From: Pseudomonadota bacterium
GTDB lineage: Bacteria; Pseudomonadota; Gammaproteobacteria; Steroidobacterales; Steroidobacteraceae
Reading direction: 5' to 3'
Assembly (NCBI GenBank): GCA_021777555.1
Contig: JAJYDK010000032.1
Location: 5,954-45,453 of the forward strand
Length of the DNA stretch: 39,500 bases
Position 1 is the first letter of the stretch; every line of letters starts with the position of its first letter. Shown in pieces: positions 1 through 9,034 of the stretch. A program made the position numbers and the translations under genes. The notes below the pieces were generated by a model, which searched no databases, was not told the origin of the DNA, and saw only the letters and a list, made by a program, of their open reading frames with translations.

Positions 1-224
1 TGCCTCGGATGAGGCCTCTTCCGCCGCACGGCATCAGTGAAACCGAGCGTAGCCGCCGATCCCGTCCGGGGCTTGGGAAAAATTGCCATCCCCGCACGTG
101 ATGCTCCGCGGCCGGTCGCCAACCGGCGCGCGGGTCCTAGGACAATCCCCTGCCGTGCGCAAGTCTTGTTGTCCACCGGTGGTTTGCGCATAGTGCCGCT
201 CCCTTCCGCTCCTTCCGGTTCCCG

Positions 225-2606
225 ATGCGCTCAATCGAATCCCGAATTGCCGCCGAGCTCGCCGCCACACCACAGCAGGTCATTGCCGCCATAGCCCTTC
301 TCGATGGCGGCGCCACCGTCCCGTTCATTGCGCGCTATCGCAAGGAAGCCACCAGCGGACTCGACGATGCGCAGCTGCGCACGCTGCAGGAGCGCCTGGT
401 TTATCTGCGCGAGCTCGAGGAGCGCCGCGCCGCGATCCTCAAGAGCATCGAGGAGCAGGGCAAACTGACACCCGAGCTCAGGCAGAGCGTCGATGCGGCC
501 GACACCAAGCAGCGGCTCGAGGACCTCTACCTGCCTTACAAGCCCAAGCGCCGCACCAAGGCGCAGATCGCCCGCGAGGCCGGGCTCGATGCGCTGGCGG
601 CGGCGCTGCTCGCCGAGCCACGCCTCGATCCGCTCACCGAGGCGGCGAAGTACCTCAGGGCTCCCTTCACCACCGAGCAGGGCGAGAACCCGGGCGTGCC
701 GGATGAGAAAGCGGCGCTCGAGGGCGCCCGACAGGTGCTGATGGAGCAGTTCGCGGAGGACGCGGCGCTGGTCGGGGAGCTCAGGGATCATCTGCGCGAG
801 AACGGCTGGGTCGTCTCCAGGATGGAGGCGGGCAAGGAGGAGGCGGGCGCGAAGTTCAGGGATTACTTCGACTACCGCGAGCCGATCAAGGCGATTCCTT
901 CCCATCGCGCCCTCGCCCTGTTCCGGGGCCGCAAGGAGGAAATGCTGCAGCTCGCCCTGAAGCTGCCCGAGGAGCTCGAGCCGCTCGAGGGCCAGGGCAG
1001 ATCCGCCGCGCCCTCCGAGGGGCCGAACGCCTGCGAACGCAAGATCGCGGCGCACTTCGAGGTGTCCGCCCAAGGACGGCCCGCGGATGCGTGGCTGTCG
1101 CAGACGGTGCGCTGGACCTGGCAGGTAAAGCTCGCCTGGCAGCTCGAGGGGGAGTTGTTCGCCGAGCTGCGCGCGCGTGCGGAGGAGGAGGCGATCAGCG
1201 TCTTCGCCCGCAATCTGCATGACCTGCTGCTGGCCGCCCCGGCCGGCCCGCGGGCCACGATGGGACTCGATCCCGGCGTGCGCACCGGCGTCAAGGCGGC
1301 CGTGGTCGACCAGACGGGCAAGGTGTTGGACACGGCGACCGTGTATCCGCATGCGCCGCGCAACGACTGGGACGGATCGCTCCACGCGCTGGCCACGCTG
1401 GCCAGGAAACACTCGGTGGATCTCATCAGCATCGGCAACGGCACCGCATCGCGGGAGACCGACAAGCTGGCTGCGGACCTGATCAAGGGCCATCCGCAGC
1501 TCAAGCTCACCAAGATCGTGGTGTCGGAAGCGGGCGCCTCGGTGTATTCCGCTTCCGAGCTCGCCTCGCGCGAGCTGCCCGGCCTCGATGTGAGCCTGCG
1601 AGGGGCGGTGTCCATCGGCCGTCGCCTCCAGGATCCGCTCGCCGAGCTCGTCAAGATCGATCCGAAGTCGATCGGCGTGGGGCAGTACCAGCACGATGTC
1701 AACCAGACGAAGCTCGCGCGCTCGCTCGATGCAGTGGTGGAGGACTGCGTCAACGCCGTCGGGGTCGATGTCAACACCGCTTCACCGGCGCTGCTCGCGC
1801 GCATTTCGGGGCTCTCGACCTCCCTTGCCGAAGCCATCGTGCGCTACCGCGACGAGCATGGTGCGTTCCCGAGCAGAGAAGGGCTGCGCCACGTGCCGCG
1901 GCTCGGCGACAAGACCTTCGAGCAGGCGGCGGGATTTCTGCGCGTCAATGGAGGGGAGAATCCGCTCGACCGCTCGGCGGTCCATCCGGAGGCCTACCCG
2001 GTCGTCGAGCGCATGCTCGCGGACCTGGGCAAACCTCTCGTACAGGTGATGGGCAGCTCCGGCGCGCTGGCACAGGTGGACCCGGGTCGCTACACGGACG
2101 AGCGCTTCGGCCTGCCCACCATCCGCGACATCCTGCGTGAGCTCGAGAAGCCCGGTCGCGATCCGCGACCCGAGTTCAAGACCGCCGTGTTCCACGAGGG
2201 CGTCGAGGACCTGAAGGACCTCGTACCCGGGATGCTGCTCGAGGGGGTCGTCACGAATGTCACCAACTTCGGCGCGTTCGTCGATATCGGCGTGCACCAG
2301 GACGGGCTGGTGCACATCTCGATGATGTCCCATCGTTTCATCAAGGATCCGCGCGAGGTGGTGAAGGCCGGTGATGTCGTGAAGGTGAAGGTACTGGAGG
2401 TCGACCTGCAGCGCAGGCGCGTCGCGCTCACCATGAAGCTCGGGGAGGCGCCGCGCAGCCGCCCTGGCGAGGCGACCCTGCGTGGCAGTGATCGCGGCCG
2501 CAGCCCGCCACCGCGTCCCGCGCAGGGAGCTCCCAAGGGACGCCCACCCGCACCGCAGGGCAACGGGGTGATGGCCGAGGCGCTGGCGCGGGCGCTCAAG
2601 CGCTGA
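225..2606 (+). CDS. tex: Tex, S1-domain RNA-binding transcription accessory protein
   Basis: The 793-residue product matches the Tex family over its whole length. An N-terminal helical Tex region opens the protein (residues 1 to about 190). A YqgF/RNase H-like core follows, with the [15 protein letters not shown] segment near residue 347. Helix-hairpin-helix repeats lie near residues 485-600 ([11 protein letters not shown] leads into them) and an S1 RNA-binding domain near 666-737 ([21 protein letters not shown]). A basic, proline-rich tail of about 55 residues ends the protein. Tex proteins are cytoplasmic, bind nucleic acids and associate with the transcription machinery; the exact role here is inferred from the family. 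The ATG at 225 is chosen because [19 protein letters not shown] is the usual N-terminus. There is no convincing Shine-Dalgarno sequence. The gene stands alone, 75 nt upstream of the pirin gene on the same strand. Confidence 0.96.
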   Translation: MRSIESRIAAELAATPQQVIAAIALLDGGATVPFIARYRKEATSGLDDAQLRTLQERLVYLRELEERRAAILKSIEEQGKLTPELRQSVDAADTKQRLEDLYLPYKPKRRTKAQIAREAGLDALAAALLAEPRLDPLTEAAKYLRAPFTTEQGENPGVPDEKAALEGARQVLMEQFAEDAALVGELRDHLRENGWVVSRMEAGKEEAGAKFRDYFDYREPIKAIPSHRALALFRGRKEEMLQLALKLPEELEPLEGQGRSAAPSEGPNACERKIAAHFEVSAQGRPADAWLSQTVRWTWQVKLAWQLEGELFAELRARAEEEAISVFARNLHDLLLAAPAGPRATMGLDPGVRTGVKAAVVDQTGKVLDTATVYPHAPRNDWDGSLHALATLARKHSVDLISIGNGTASRETDKLAADLIKGHPQLKLTKIVVSEAGASVYSASELASRELPGLDVSLRGAVSIGRRLQDPLAELVKIDPKSIGVGQYQHDVNQTKLARSLDAVVEDCVNAVGVDVNTASPALLARISGLSTSLAEAIVRYRDEHGAFPSREGLRHVPRLGDKTFEQAAGFLRVNGGENPLDRSAVHPEAYPVVERMLADLGKPLVQVMGSSGALAQVDPGRYTDERFGLPTIRDILRELEKPGRDPRPEFKTAVFHEGVEDLKDLVPGMLLEGVVTNVTNFGAFVDIGVHQDGLVHISMMSHRFIKDPREVVKAGDVVKVKVLEVDLQRRRVALTMKLGEAPRSRPGEATLRGSDRGRSPPPRPAQGAPKGRPPAPQGNGVMAEALARALKR

Positions 2607-2681
2607 GCCCCGTGGGCCTGCGGCCGGCTGGTATGCTGGGGCGCGCGACCGGTCATCCGCGAGACGCTATGAGGTACACCA

Positions 2682-3653
2682 GTGAGCACGAGTGAACGCG
2701 TGGCCCCGCCGCCGGATTCTCACGCTGCGCCCCGTGCCGGGCGGCCGGTGATCGAGCGCATCGAAACCCGCGGCGCCGAGGTCGGGCAGCTGCCCATCCA
2801 TCGCGCCCTGCCCGCCCGCGAGCGGCGCATGGTGGGCGCCTGGTGTTTTCTCGATCACATCGGTCCGATCGGGCATGCGGCCGGACACGGGCTGCACGTG
2901 GGGCCGCATCCGCACATCGGCCTGCAGACCTTCACCTGGATGATCGAGGGCGAGATTCTGCACCGTGACAGCCTCGGTTACCGCCAACCGATCCGTCCGG
3001 GTGAGGTCAATCTGATGACCGCCGGATGCGGTATCGCGCATTCCGAGGACGCGCCAACCGAGCAGCCCGGGCGGCTGCACGCGGTGCAGTTGTGGATCGC
3101 GTTGCCCGAGGCCGAGCGTCGCCGATCGCCTGCGTTCCAACACCATCCCGAGCTGCCGCGGCTGAGCGAGGGCGGCTTTCGGGCCACCGTGCTGGCCGGC
3201 GCCCACCGTGGCGCGCACTCACCGGTCGAGGTCCACTCTCCGATCATCGGCCTCGACCTGGCCGCCGCCGCCGCCACGCGCGCGGATCTGCCGCTCGAGC
3301 CGCGGTTCGAGCACGCGGCACTCGTGCTGAGCGGCGAGGTGCGCATCGAGAGCGAGACCCTCGGGCCCGACACTCTGCTGTATCTGGGCAGCGGTCGGGG
3401 GCGCCTGGAGTTGGAGTGTCGCTCGGCGAGCCGCCTGCTGCTGATCGGCGGCGAGCCCTTCGGCGAGGATATCCTGCTGTGGTGGAATTTCGTGGCCCGC
3501 CGCCCGGAGGAGATCGAAGCCGCTGGCCGCGCCTGGAACGAGCGCCGTCATTTCGGGGAAGTCGAGGGCAGTCCTTCCGCGCGCCTCATCGCTCCCGATG
3601 CGTCCGGGTTGCGTTTGCGCGCCGCGCCGCGCCAGCCGAGCGGCGCTTCGTGA
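2682..3653 (+). CDS. Pirin-family cupin protein
   Basis: This 323-residue protein has the two cupin halves of the pirin family. The N-terminal cupin carries the metal-ligand pattern: HPHIG (His76 and His78), then AGCGIAHSED (His120 and Glu122). Bacterial pirins bind Fe(II) or a similar metal, and some have quercetin 2,3-dioxygenase activity. Others act as redox-sensing or regulatory proteins, so the substrate is not known. The C-terminal half (about residues 190-300) is the second, metal-free cupin. Translation probably starts at GTG 2682. There is no strong ribosome-binding site, and GAGG at 2671-2674 sits 7 nt upstream. A proline/alanine-rich leader of about 20 residues precedes the conserved region. 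The gene lies 75 nt after tex on the same strand, and nothing in the neighbourhood points to a flavonoid pathway. Confidence 0.93.
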   Translation: MSTSERVAPPPDSHAAPRAGRPVIERIETRGAEVGQLPIHRALPARERRMVGAWCFLDHIGPIGHAAGHGLHVGPHPHIGLQTFTWMIEGEILHRDSLGYRQPIRPGEVNLMTAGCGIAHSEDAPTEQPGRLHAVQLWIALPEAERRRSPAFQHHPELPRLSEGGFRATVLAGAHRGAHSPVEVHSPIIGLDLAAAAATRADLPLEPRFEHAALVLSGEVRIESETLGPDTLLYLGSGRGRLELECRSASRLLLIGGEPFGEDILLWWNFVARRPEEIEAAGRAWNERRHFGEVEGSPSARLIAPDASGLRLRAAPRQPSGAS

Positions 3654-3780
3654 CGGGCTGAAGTGGTCCTGTCGATGAACTGAAAAGTGGCTCTTGCGGC
3701 GCTCCACGCGCTGCTGCATTTTCCCCAGGTCTGTGCCCCGCCGTCGGGCGCGGGTCGCCGCGGGGAACCCGGGTATCTCA

Positions 3781-4776
3781 TTGATCAAGAAGACATTCAT
3801 GCTCGCGGCCCTGGTCTGGGCCGTGCTGCCGGCCGGGGCCGGCTTCGCCGCCACGCAGCCGGCCGGCTCATCCCGGGAGCCATTGAGCGAGGCGTGGTGG
3901 ACCGGGCCCCTGCTCGCACCCAACGCCGCGACGCTTCCGAAAGGACATCTTTACGTCGAGCCCTATCTTTATGACGTGATGCCCTATGCCAGCTTCGACG
4001 GCCGCGGTCACTCGCATCCAACTTCCTACGGCAATGACTTCGGATCGCTCACGTATATCAATTACGGCCTCACCGATCGCCTGACGGTGGGCCTGATTCC
4101 GAACTTCGGCTACGACCGGCCGGCCGATGGACCGGCGAGCTCGGGTCCGGGGGTGGGCGATCTCACGCTGCAGGCGCAATACCGCCTGACGCCGTTCGAT
4201 CCCCACAGCCGCATTCCCATCGCATCCATCAACGTGCAGGAGACGCTGCCCACCGGCCGTTATGACCAGCTGAGCCGCGAGAGTGACGGGTTCGGCTCGG
4301 GCGCCTACACGACGACACTCTCAGCGTATTTCATGTCGTACTTCTGGCTGTCCAACGGGAGGATCCTGCGCACGCGCCTCGACCTTTCGTATGCGATCCC
4401 GGGCGAGGTGTCAATCGAGGACCGGAGTGTCTACGGCACGCCCGAGGGCTTTCGCGGTCACGCGAGGCCGGGCGACTTCGCGTACGGAGACCTCGCGTTC
4501 GAGTACAGCATGACCCGCAACTGGGTGTTGGCGTGCGACTTCTGGTTCCAGGAAAACGGTGAGACCCGTGTCACGGGCGCCGTTGCCCGGCCGGCTGGCC
4601 GCCCAGCGGCCTTTCTGAGCCTGTCGGCCGTGGGCCGGGAGTTGTACGTGGCGCCCGCTCTCGAATACAACTGGACCAGCCGACTGGGGGTGATCTTCGG
4701 GATCCGCGTGCTGTCGGCCGGCCGCAACGTGACGGGCAGCGTCACGCCGGTCGCCGCGATCAGTTATTTCGACTGA
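3781..4776 (+). CDS. Outer-membrane beta-barrel protein, MetA-pathway phenol (PF13557)-like
   Basis: The predicted product is a secreted protein of about 331 residues. The open frame begins further upstream (3694), but its first 29 residues are arginine-rich and unlike a signal sequence. Starting at TTG 3781 gives a typical Sec signal peptide: a KK pair, a hydrophobic core (LAALVWAVLPAGAG) and a probable cut after GFAA. ATG 3799 is the alternative start. The mature part alternates short amphipathic strands with aromatic girdle residues. It contains phrases typical of the PF13557 transporter-like barrels, such as YGLTDRLTVGLIPNFGY, GVGDLTLQAQYRLTPF and QETLPTGRYDQL, and ends in a short aromatic strand (ISYFD). 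It is likely an outer-membrane channel or uptake protein of unknown substrate. The upstream gene encodes a pirin, but co-function is not demonstrated. Confidence 0.75.
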   Translation: MIKKTFMLAALVWAVLPAGAGFAATQPAGSSREPLSEAWWTGPLLAPNAATLPKGHLYVEPYLYDVMPYASFDGRGHSHPTSYGNDFGSLTYINYGLTDRLTVGLIPNFGYDRPADGPASSGPGVGDLTLQAQYRLTPFDPHSRIPIASINVQETLPTGRYDQLSRESDGFGSGAYTTTLSAYFMSYFWLSNGRILRTRLDLSYAIPGEVSIEDRSVYGTPEGFRGHARPGDFAYGDLAFEYSMTRNWVLACDFWFQENGETRVTGAVARPAGRPAAFLSLSAVGRELYVAPALEYNWTSRLGVIFGIRVLSAGRNVTGSVTPVAAISYFD

Positions 4777-4900
4777 GCGGATCGCGCCGGAGGAGCCTCC
4801 ACCCTGGCGTGCCGGCGGGCTTGCGGGTATCGTAAGAGGACAGGGCGCCCCATCATAAAATCAAAACGGCCCAGGGGCGAAACGGACGTAGGAGGTGGGC

Positions 4901-7747
4901 GTGAAGTGGTCGACGGAGCACAAGACCCAGGCAGGCTTTGCCATCGCGCTCGCCTGCGTGGCGCTCATCGCGGTGGTGTCGTTCCTCAGTCTGCGGCGAC
5001 TCACCGCGGATGCCCGATGGGTCACGCACACCGAGCGGGTGCTCGATGACCTCCAGGCGCTCAGCGCCGCGACGACCCAGGCCGAGGCGGCCGAGCGCAG
5101 CTACCTGATCACCGGCGATGCGGCCGGCCTTGGCCATTTTCGCAGCGCCCTTCGAGGCATGGCGCAGACAGACGACGAGCTCCAACGCCTCACGATCGAC
5201 AATGCTCTCGAGCAGCGCCGTCTCAGCCTGCTCGCGCCGCTCATCGCGCAGCGGACTGCGGAACTCAGCCGGCTGATCAGCCTGCGGCGGACGCAGGGCT
5301 TTGCGATTGCGCAGCAGCAGATCCGGACCGCCACCCACCGGCGGACCGGGGCGGCGATGGGCCAGTTGATCGAGCGCATGCGGGCCACCGAGGACGGCTT
5401 GCTTGCCGCGCGTGCGCGACGAACTCGAGCGGTGACGGCGCGGACGCGTGGGACTCTCGCCGCCGGCTCCGGGCTCGCCTTCCTCGTCGTCGCCCTGGCG
5501 TTGCTCGCGATTCGCCGGGACTCCGCGGGCCGGCAGCGCGCCGAGCAGGCGCTGCGCAGGTTGAATGCAGAACTCGAGAACCGCGTCGCGGCGCGCACCG
5601 CCGAGCTCGCGCGGGCCAGTGCCTCACTCACCGATAGCGAGGGGCGGTTCCGGGCGTTCGTCAACGCAACCTCGGACATCGTGTACCAGATGAGCGCGGA
5701 CTGGCGGGAGATGCGCTACCTGCAAGGCCGCGATTTCATCGCCGATCAGGCGGATCCGAGCCGCACCTGGCTCGAGAAGTACATCCCTCCCGAGGATCGG
5801 CCCCAGGTGCTGGGTGCCATCCGCGAGGCGATCCGCACGCAGGGCGTTTTTCAGCTCGAGCATCGTGTGCTGCGCGTGGACGGGACGACGGGATGGACGT
5901 TCTCACGTGCTGTCCCGCTCAAGGATGACAAAGGCATCATCACTGAGTGGTTCGGCGCGGCGAGCGATGTCACCGAACGCAAGGTCTCGCGACTGAGACA
6001 GGAGGCGCAGCTCGAACGCCTGAGCCTCCTTGGCGGGATCACGCGTGCTATGGGCGAGCGTCAGGATGTCAACAGCATCTTCCAGGTCGTCATCCGGAGC
6101 ATCGAAACGCATCTGGAGCTGGATTTCTGCTCGATCTGCCTCTACGAGACGGGTGACTCCCGGTTGACCGTCGCCCGCGTCGGCGTGCGCAGCGCGCCGC
6201 TCGCCCACGAGCTGGCAATGCCCGAGCAGGCCCGGATCGGTATCGATCAGAACGGGCTCTCGCGCTGCGTGCACGGAGAGCTCGTCTACGAGCCTGACGT
6301 GCGCGCTCTCCGCTCCCCGTTCCCGCAGCGCCTGGCGCAAGGAGGCCTCGGATCACTGGTTGCCGCGCCGCTGCGCTTCGAGAGCCGCGTCTTCGGTGTG
6401 CTGCTGGCCGCCCGGCGCGCGCCCGATAGCTTCAGCAGCGGCGAGTGCGAGTTTCTGCGCCAGCTCGGCGAGCACGTGGCGCTCGCCGCCCACCAGACCC
6501 ATCTCTACCAGGCGCTGCAGCGCGCCTACGAGGATCTCAGGCAGACCCAGCAGGCTGTTCTGCAACAGGAGCGTCTGCACGCGCTCGGCACGATGGCGAG
6601 CGGCATCGCCCACGACATCAACAATGCGATCTCGCCCATCATGCTCTACACGGATATGCTGCTCGAGGAGCCAGGACTCAACGAGGGCGCCCGAAAGTCC
6701 CTCGAGGTCATCCAGCGAGCCATCGATCAGGTCGGGCACACCGTGGCGCGCATGCGCGAGTTCTACCGGACCCGCGAGCCCCAGCAGCAGCTCCGGCCCG
6801 TCGACCTCAATCGTCTCGTGCGCCAGGTGCTCGACCTGACTCACGCCCGCTGGAGCGACATGGCGTTGCGGCGCGGCCTGCAGATCGGTCTCGAGACCGA
6901 GCTCGCACCCGAACTTCCGGCTATCTCAGGCGTCGAGGCAGAGCTGCGCGATGCGGTGATCAACCTGGTATTCAACGCGGTGGATGCGATGCCGAAAGGC
7001 GGCACGCTGGCGCTGGTCACCCGACTCCTGGAGTCGCAGGTTGCCCCTGGCGAGGCGCCCGGCCGGCTCATCCAGCTGATCGTGTCCGATACCGGCATCG
7101 GCATGGACGAGCACACCCGCAGCCGCTGCCTCGATCCTTTCTTCACGACCAAGGGGGAGCGGGGAACCGGGCTCGGGCTGGCGATGGTGTATGGCGCAAT
7201 GCAACGACACGGCGGCGACATCGACGTGGCGAGCACCGTCGGCCGGGGCACCCGTGTGACGTTGAGCTTTCCCGTCGCCCAGATCAAAGCCGGAGTCGCG
7301 ACCACGGAGCAGCCGATCCAGGTGGTGTCGCAGAAGCGTATCCTCGTGGTGGACGATGATCCGATCGTCCTCCGGTCATTGCGCGAGGCGCTGGCGGTGG
7401 ACGGCCATTACGTGACGGCGGCGGATGGCGGTCAGACGGGTATCGATACATTCCGCGCCGCGCAGAATGCCGGGCTGCCCTTCGAGGTTGTCATCACGGA
7501 CCTCGGCATGCCGCAAGTCGACGGCCGCCAGGTGGCCGCGGCAGTGCGCACCGCCGCTCCCGATACCCTGGTGCTGCTGCTGACCGGCTGGGGCCGGCGG
7601 TTGGTCGAGGAAGGGGACGTGCCGCCCGATGTCGATCTCATCCTCACCAAGCCGCCGAAACTGCGCGACCTGCGCGAAGCGCTGGCGTTGCGGCCCGACA
7701 GGGCCCAGGTGGCCCCGCTGCCCGCGCCGCCGCCTAGTACACCGTGA
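4901..7747 (+). CDS. Membrane hybrid sensor histidine kinase (CHASE3-PAS-GAF-HisKA-HATPase-REC)
   Basis: Domains in order: a membrane segment near residues 10-31, a periplasmic CHASE3-like sensor (about 35-175), a second membrane segment near 183-203, a coiled coil, PAS (about 246-360) and GAF (about 380-535). The HisKA box has the phospho-acceptor His571 in GIAHDINNAISP. The HATPase carries N, G1 and G2 motifs (NLVFNAVDAM, DTGIGMDEH, GTGLGLAMVYG). The C-terminal receiver has the acidic pocket VVDDD, acceptor Asp867 in TDLGMP and the conserved Lys in LTKPP. All catalytic residues look intact. GGAGG at 4891-4895 lies 5 nt before GTG 4901, so I prefer this to the in-frame GTG at 4895, which overlaps the ribosome-binding site. 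It is an orphan hybrid kinase convergent with a receiver-EAL gene, and the two coding regions overlap by 14 nt. The signal and the phosphotransfer partner are unknown. Confidence 0.94.
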   Translation: MKWSTEHKTQAGFAIALACVALIAVVSFLSLRRLTADARWVTHTERVLDDLQALSAATTQAEAAERSYLITGDAAGLGHFRSALRGMAQTDDELQRLTIDNALEQRRLSLLAPLIAQRTAELSRLISLRRTQGFAIAQQQIRTATHRRTGAAMGQLIERMRATEDGLLAARARRTRAVTARTRGTLAAGSGLAFLVVALALLAIRRDSAGRQRAEQALRRLNAELENRVAARTAELARASASLTDSEGRFRAFVNATSDIVYQMSADWREMRYLQGRDFIADQADPSRTWLEKYIPPEDRPQVLGAIREAIRTQGVFQLEHRVLRVDGTTGWTFSRAVPLKDDKGIITEWFGAASDVTERKVSRLRQEAQLERLSLLGGITRAMGERQDVNSIFQVVIRSIETHLELDFCSICLYETGDSRLTVARVGVRSAPLAHELAMPEQARIGIDQNGLSRCVHGELVYEPDVRALRSPFPQRLAQGGLGSLVAAPLRFESRVFGVLLAARRAPDSFSSGECEFLRQLGEHVALAAHQTHLYQALQRAYEDLRQTQQAVLQQERLHALGTMASGIAHDINNAISPIMLYTDMLLEEPGLNEGARKSLEVIQRAIDQVGHTVARMREFYRTREPQQQLRPVDLNRLVRQVLDLTHARWSDMALRRGLQIGLETELAPELPAISGVEAELRDAVINLVFNAVDAMPKGGTLALVTRLLESQVAPGEAPGRLIQLIVSDTGIGMDEHTRSRCLDPFFTTKGERGTGLGLAMVYGAMQRHGGDIDVASTVGRGTRVTLSFPVAQIKAGVATTEQPIQVVSQKRILVVDDDPIVLRSLREALAVDGHYVTAADGGQTGIDTFRAAQNAGLPFEVVITDLGMPQVDGRQVAAAVRTAAPDTLVLLLTGWGRRLVEEGDVPPDVDLILTKPPKLRDLREALALRPDRAQVAPLPAPPPSTP

Positions 7748-8852
7748 AGGCGGGCTTGCCGAGGAGGTAGCCCTGCAGCAGATCCGCGCCCAGGCGCCTC
7801 GCCACAGCGGCCTCGCCGTTGGTTTCGATACCCTCTAGCACCAACTGGCTGCTCGTCGCCTTGGCGAAGCGCACCAGCAGATCGACCAGGCGCTGCTTGC
7901 GCTCCTCGCGGTCCATGTGCCGCACGATGCTCATATCGACCTTCATGAAGGCCGGATGCAGCTCCGCCAGCACCGACAGGGAATTGTAGCCCGAGCCGAG
8001 ATCATCGACCGCGATGCGAAAGCCCGACAGGGTCAGCCATTCGATCGTCTGCTGCCATCCACAGAGCTCGAGCACGTTGCCGCGTTCGGTGATCTCCAGC
8101 ACGACCCGGCCGGTCCACCGCCGCAGCTTCTCGAACCGCACCCGGGCTGCCTCGAAGTCCGATAACTCGTTGGGATGGACGTTGATGAACAGGTTGGCAT
8201 TGGCGGGCAGCTCATCGAGCCAGAGCGCGGCGGCCGATGCGACCCAGTCGCCGACGCGGCCGAGCATGTCGTGCGCCTCGGCGGCGGCGATGATCTTCAT
8301 CGGCGTATCGAGCACCGCGTGGCGGCTGCGCAGCAGGGCCTCGTACCCATGCACCTTGCCGCTCTCGGCCTCGACGATCGGTTGCAGCGCGAGCTGCAGC
8401 AGCTCGCCCCGGAAGCATTCATCGAGATGCCGGCGCTGCAGCTCGAAACCGTTGTTGCGGGCACCGACGCACAGTTCCTCCAGGCGGGCGCGCGCGGTGA
8501 TGGCATCCATCACCGTGGACTGCATCTCATCGAGGTGAAACGGCTTGGCGATGATGCGCGAGACCTCGCCGCGGTTGACGGCGTGCATCACAACCGGCAG
8601 ATCGAGGACTCCTGACATCAGGATGCGCACGCAACGCGGCTGGAACGCGTGCAGCTGCTTCAGGACCTCCAGACCGTCGGGAGGCGGAATCTGAAAATCA
8701 ACGAGGGCCGCATCGTAACGACCGTCCGCGGCCTTTTGCAGCGCCTCGTTCCCGTCACCCGCCTCATGGACCTCGTGGCCGCTGCGCTGTAAGGCGATCC
8801 GAACGGCCAGGCGCAGATTGGCATCATCTTCGACGACCAGTACACGCATCAT
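7734..8852 (-). CDS. Response regulator with receiver and EAL c-di-GMP phosphodiesterase domains
   Basis: The 372-residue product starts with a receiver domain: acidic residues in VVEDD, phospho-acceptor Asp52 in LVDFQIPP, Lys103 in IIAKPF. It continues into an EAL domain from about residue 133. Family catalytic motifs are present: EALLR, FINVHPNEL, LEITERG, VDDLGSGYNSL, FMKVDMS, LEGIET and LLQGY. It should therefore be able to hydrolyse cyclic di-GMP to pGpG, with activity set by phosphorylation. The frame extends upstream to 8939, but the start at 8852 is better. It places the receiver at the N-terminus, an AGGGG lies upstream, and a strong promoter at 8910-8939 lies inside the longer frame. 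The 3' end overlaps the hybrid kinase gene tail to tail, which suggests, without proving, a kinase/regulator pair. Confidence 0.93.
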   Translation of the reverse strand: MMRVLVVEDDANLRLAVRIALQRSGHEVHEAGDGNEALQKAADGRYDAALVDFQIPPPDGLEVLKQLHAFQPRCVRILMSGVLDLPVVMHAVNRGEVSRIIAKPFHLDEMQSTVMDAITARARLEELCVGARNNGFELQRRHLDECFRGELLQLALQPIVEAESGKVHGYEALLRSRHAVLDTPMKIIAAAEAHDMLGRVGDWVASAAALWLDELPANANLFINVHPNELSDFEAARVRFEKLRRWTGRVVLEITERGNVLELCGWQQTIEWLTLSGFRIAVDDLGSGYNSLSVLAELHPAFMKVDMSIVRHMDREERKQRLVDLLVRFAKATSSQLVLEGIETNGEAAVARRLGADLLQGYLLGKPAFTVY

Positions 8853-8909
8853 GCCTGCATCCCCTGCAACCTGGAATCTACGGTGATTCTCTGCCTTCGA
8901 GGCTCGTTC

Positions 8910-8939
8910 CTTATATGCCCCCGGGGCAAGTGCCGTCAA
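8910..8939 (-). promoter_or_regulatory. Sigma-70-type promoter of the receiver-EAL gene with a dyad in the spacer
   Basis: Read on the minus strand, a -35 box TTGACG (8934-8939) and a -10 box TATAAG (8910-8915) each match five of six consensus bases, with an 18-nt spacer. The expected transcription start is near 8903, about 50 nt before the ATG at 8852. The spacer holds a perfect 13-nt dyad, TGCCCC-C-GGGGCA (8916-8928), which sits where a repressor or a MerR-like activator could act. The promoter call is a sequence match only. Confidence 0.6.
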
Positions 8940-9034
8940 ACGCCTGCCGGCTCGCGTTGATGCGCGTGAGAATTATGTCATGCGCCGTGAACACACCCAT
9001 CGCGAGGCGGCCGCCGTGCCGGGCCCGTGCGCGC

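Noticed and set aside
2-15. GCCTC-GGAT-GAGGC hairpin at the left edge
   Set aside because: Only 5 bp and the upstream gene is not visible, so a terminator call is not supported.
134-182. Perfect palindromes GTCCTAGGAC and CCACCGGTGG upstream of tex
   Set aside because: Ten-base palindromes are common by chance and no promoter elements of good quality accompany them.
231-1694. A 487-codon open frame opposite tex
   Set aside because: Antisense to the well-conserved Tex coding sequence, with no known domain.
8853-8939. N-terminal extension of the receiver-EAL protein by 29 residues
   Set aside because: The promoter found at 8910-8939 would lie inside it, and the receiver fold starts at the second Met.
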